A stretch of 64,000 bases of DNA, taken from contig BGZK01001212.1 in assembly GCA_005406025.1 (NCBI GenBank), positions 1 through 64,000 on the forward strand. Direction: 5' to 3'. The translations under genes and the position numbers were made by a program. Shown one piece after another: positions 63,691 through 64,000 of the stretch. This stretch comes from Eumeta japonica. Taxonomy: Eukaryota; Arthropoda; Insecta; Lepidoptera; Psychidae. The notes under the pieces were generated by a model. The model did no database searches, had not been told where the DNA came from, and worked only from the letters and a program-made list of their open reading frames with translations. Positions within the stretch are counted from its first letter, which is position 1; every line of letters starts with the position of its first letter.

Positions 63691-64000
63691 CTTGGTAGGA
63701 ATAGAATACCTGATGGAGGAGGTACTGATGGAGATGGAGTGGGAACATATTAAGAGTTTCACACTTTAATCCTTTGGAAAATCAAATTACAATGGAATCC
63801 TTTGTAGTGTACTAAAAATATAAACCATATTTTGACTTAAAAAAATAATCATTCGGCAGACATATGGCTTCTGTTCTGTTCCTTGAGACACGGAACTCCA
63901 AATAAACAAAGTCTATATTTACTTATAATGTACTCCTGTTAATTAACTTATTTATTTTCATACAGGATAAATAGATTCTTGTTGGTCCATCGAGGAAAAT
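63691..64000. other. Non-coding right edge
   Basis: AT-rich sequence; nothing recognised. Confidence 0.5.

Overview
This is an AT-rich, almost gene-free animal nuclear window, most likely from a moth or butterfly (Lepidoptera). The evidence is: (i) a spliced gene with canonical GT/AG introns; (ii) decayed ends of non-LTR retrotransposons carrying the C-terminal motif set that is very common in lepidopteran genomes; (iii) several copies of a repeat whose end reads 'GGAACCCT...GCGAGTC...CTCGCACTTGGCC', which I know as lepidopteran; (iv) a short TTAGG-type tract. Species was not determined, and no search could be run.

Only one protein-coding gene is well supported. It lies on the minus strand at 3903-6059 as two coding exons (5817-6059, then 3903-4199). 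They join in phase 0 to give a 179-residue protein with two predicted membrane helices and a proline-rich cytosolic tail carrying three PPxY motifs, the class bound by WW domains of Nedd4-family ubiquitin ligases. Its promoter and any upstream exon are unknown. A CpG-rich block at 7205-7400 is one candidate.

The remaining ~58 kb is non-coding as far as I can see. Four repeat groups stand out. First, a miniature inverted-repeat element of 156 and 154 bp at 50616-50771 and 55671-55824, in opposite orientations and flanked by TA on every side. Second, a 350-510 bp family at 14266-14650, 48247-48600 and 53731-54240, two of whose copies are almost identical over 268 bp. Third, two 3' ends of the same non-LTR retrotransposon family at 46400-46620 and 59989-60690; the latter has its upstream part inverted in the way twin priming produces. 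Fourth, a 500 bp lepidopteran repeat at 38979-39478 with end-only or decayed relatives at 4901-4955, 9520-9740, 33881-33927 and 47530-47568.

Scattered through the AT-rich background are short CpG-rich blocks (about 13845-13935, 22290-22405, 27190-27310, 32160-32415, 34360-34560, 36815-36960, 41321-41690, 51910-52095). They hold no gene I recognise and may be promoters, enhancers or 5' non-coding exons of genes outside the window. Several strong hairpins (25528-25588, 40591-40642, 19860-19947) are not explained by the annotated elements. I found no bacterial, viral or CRISPR-like system and no rRNA or tRNA gene I could support.
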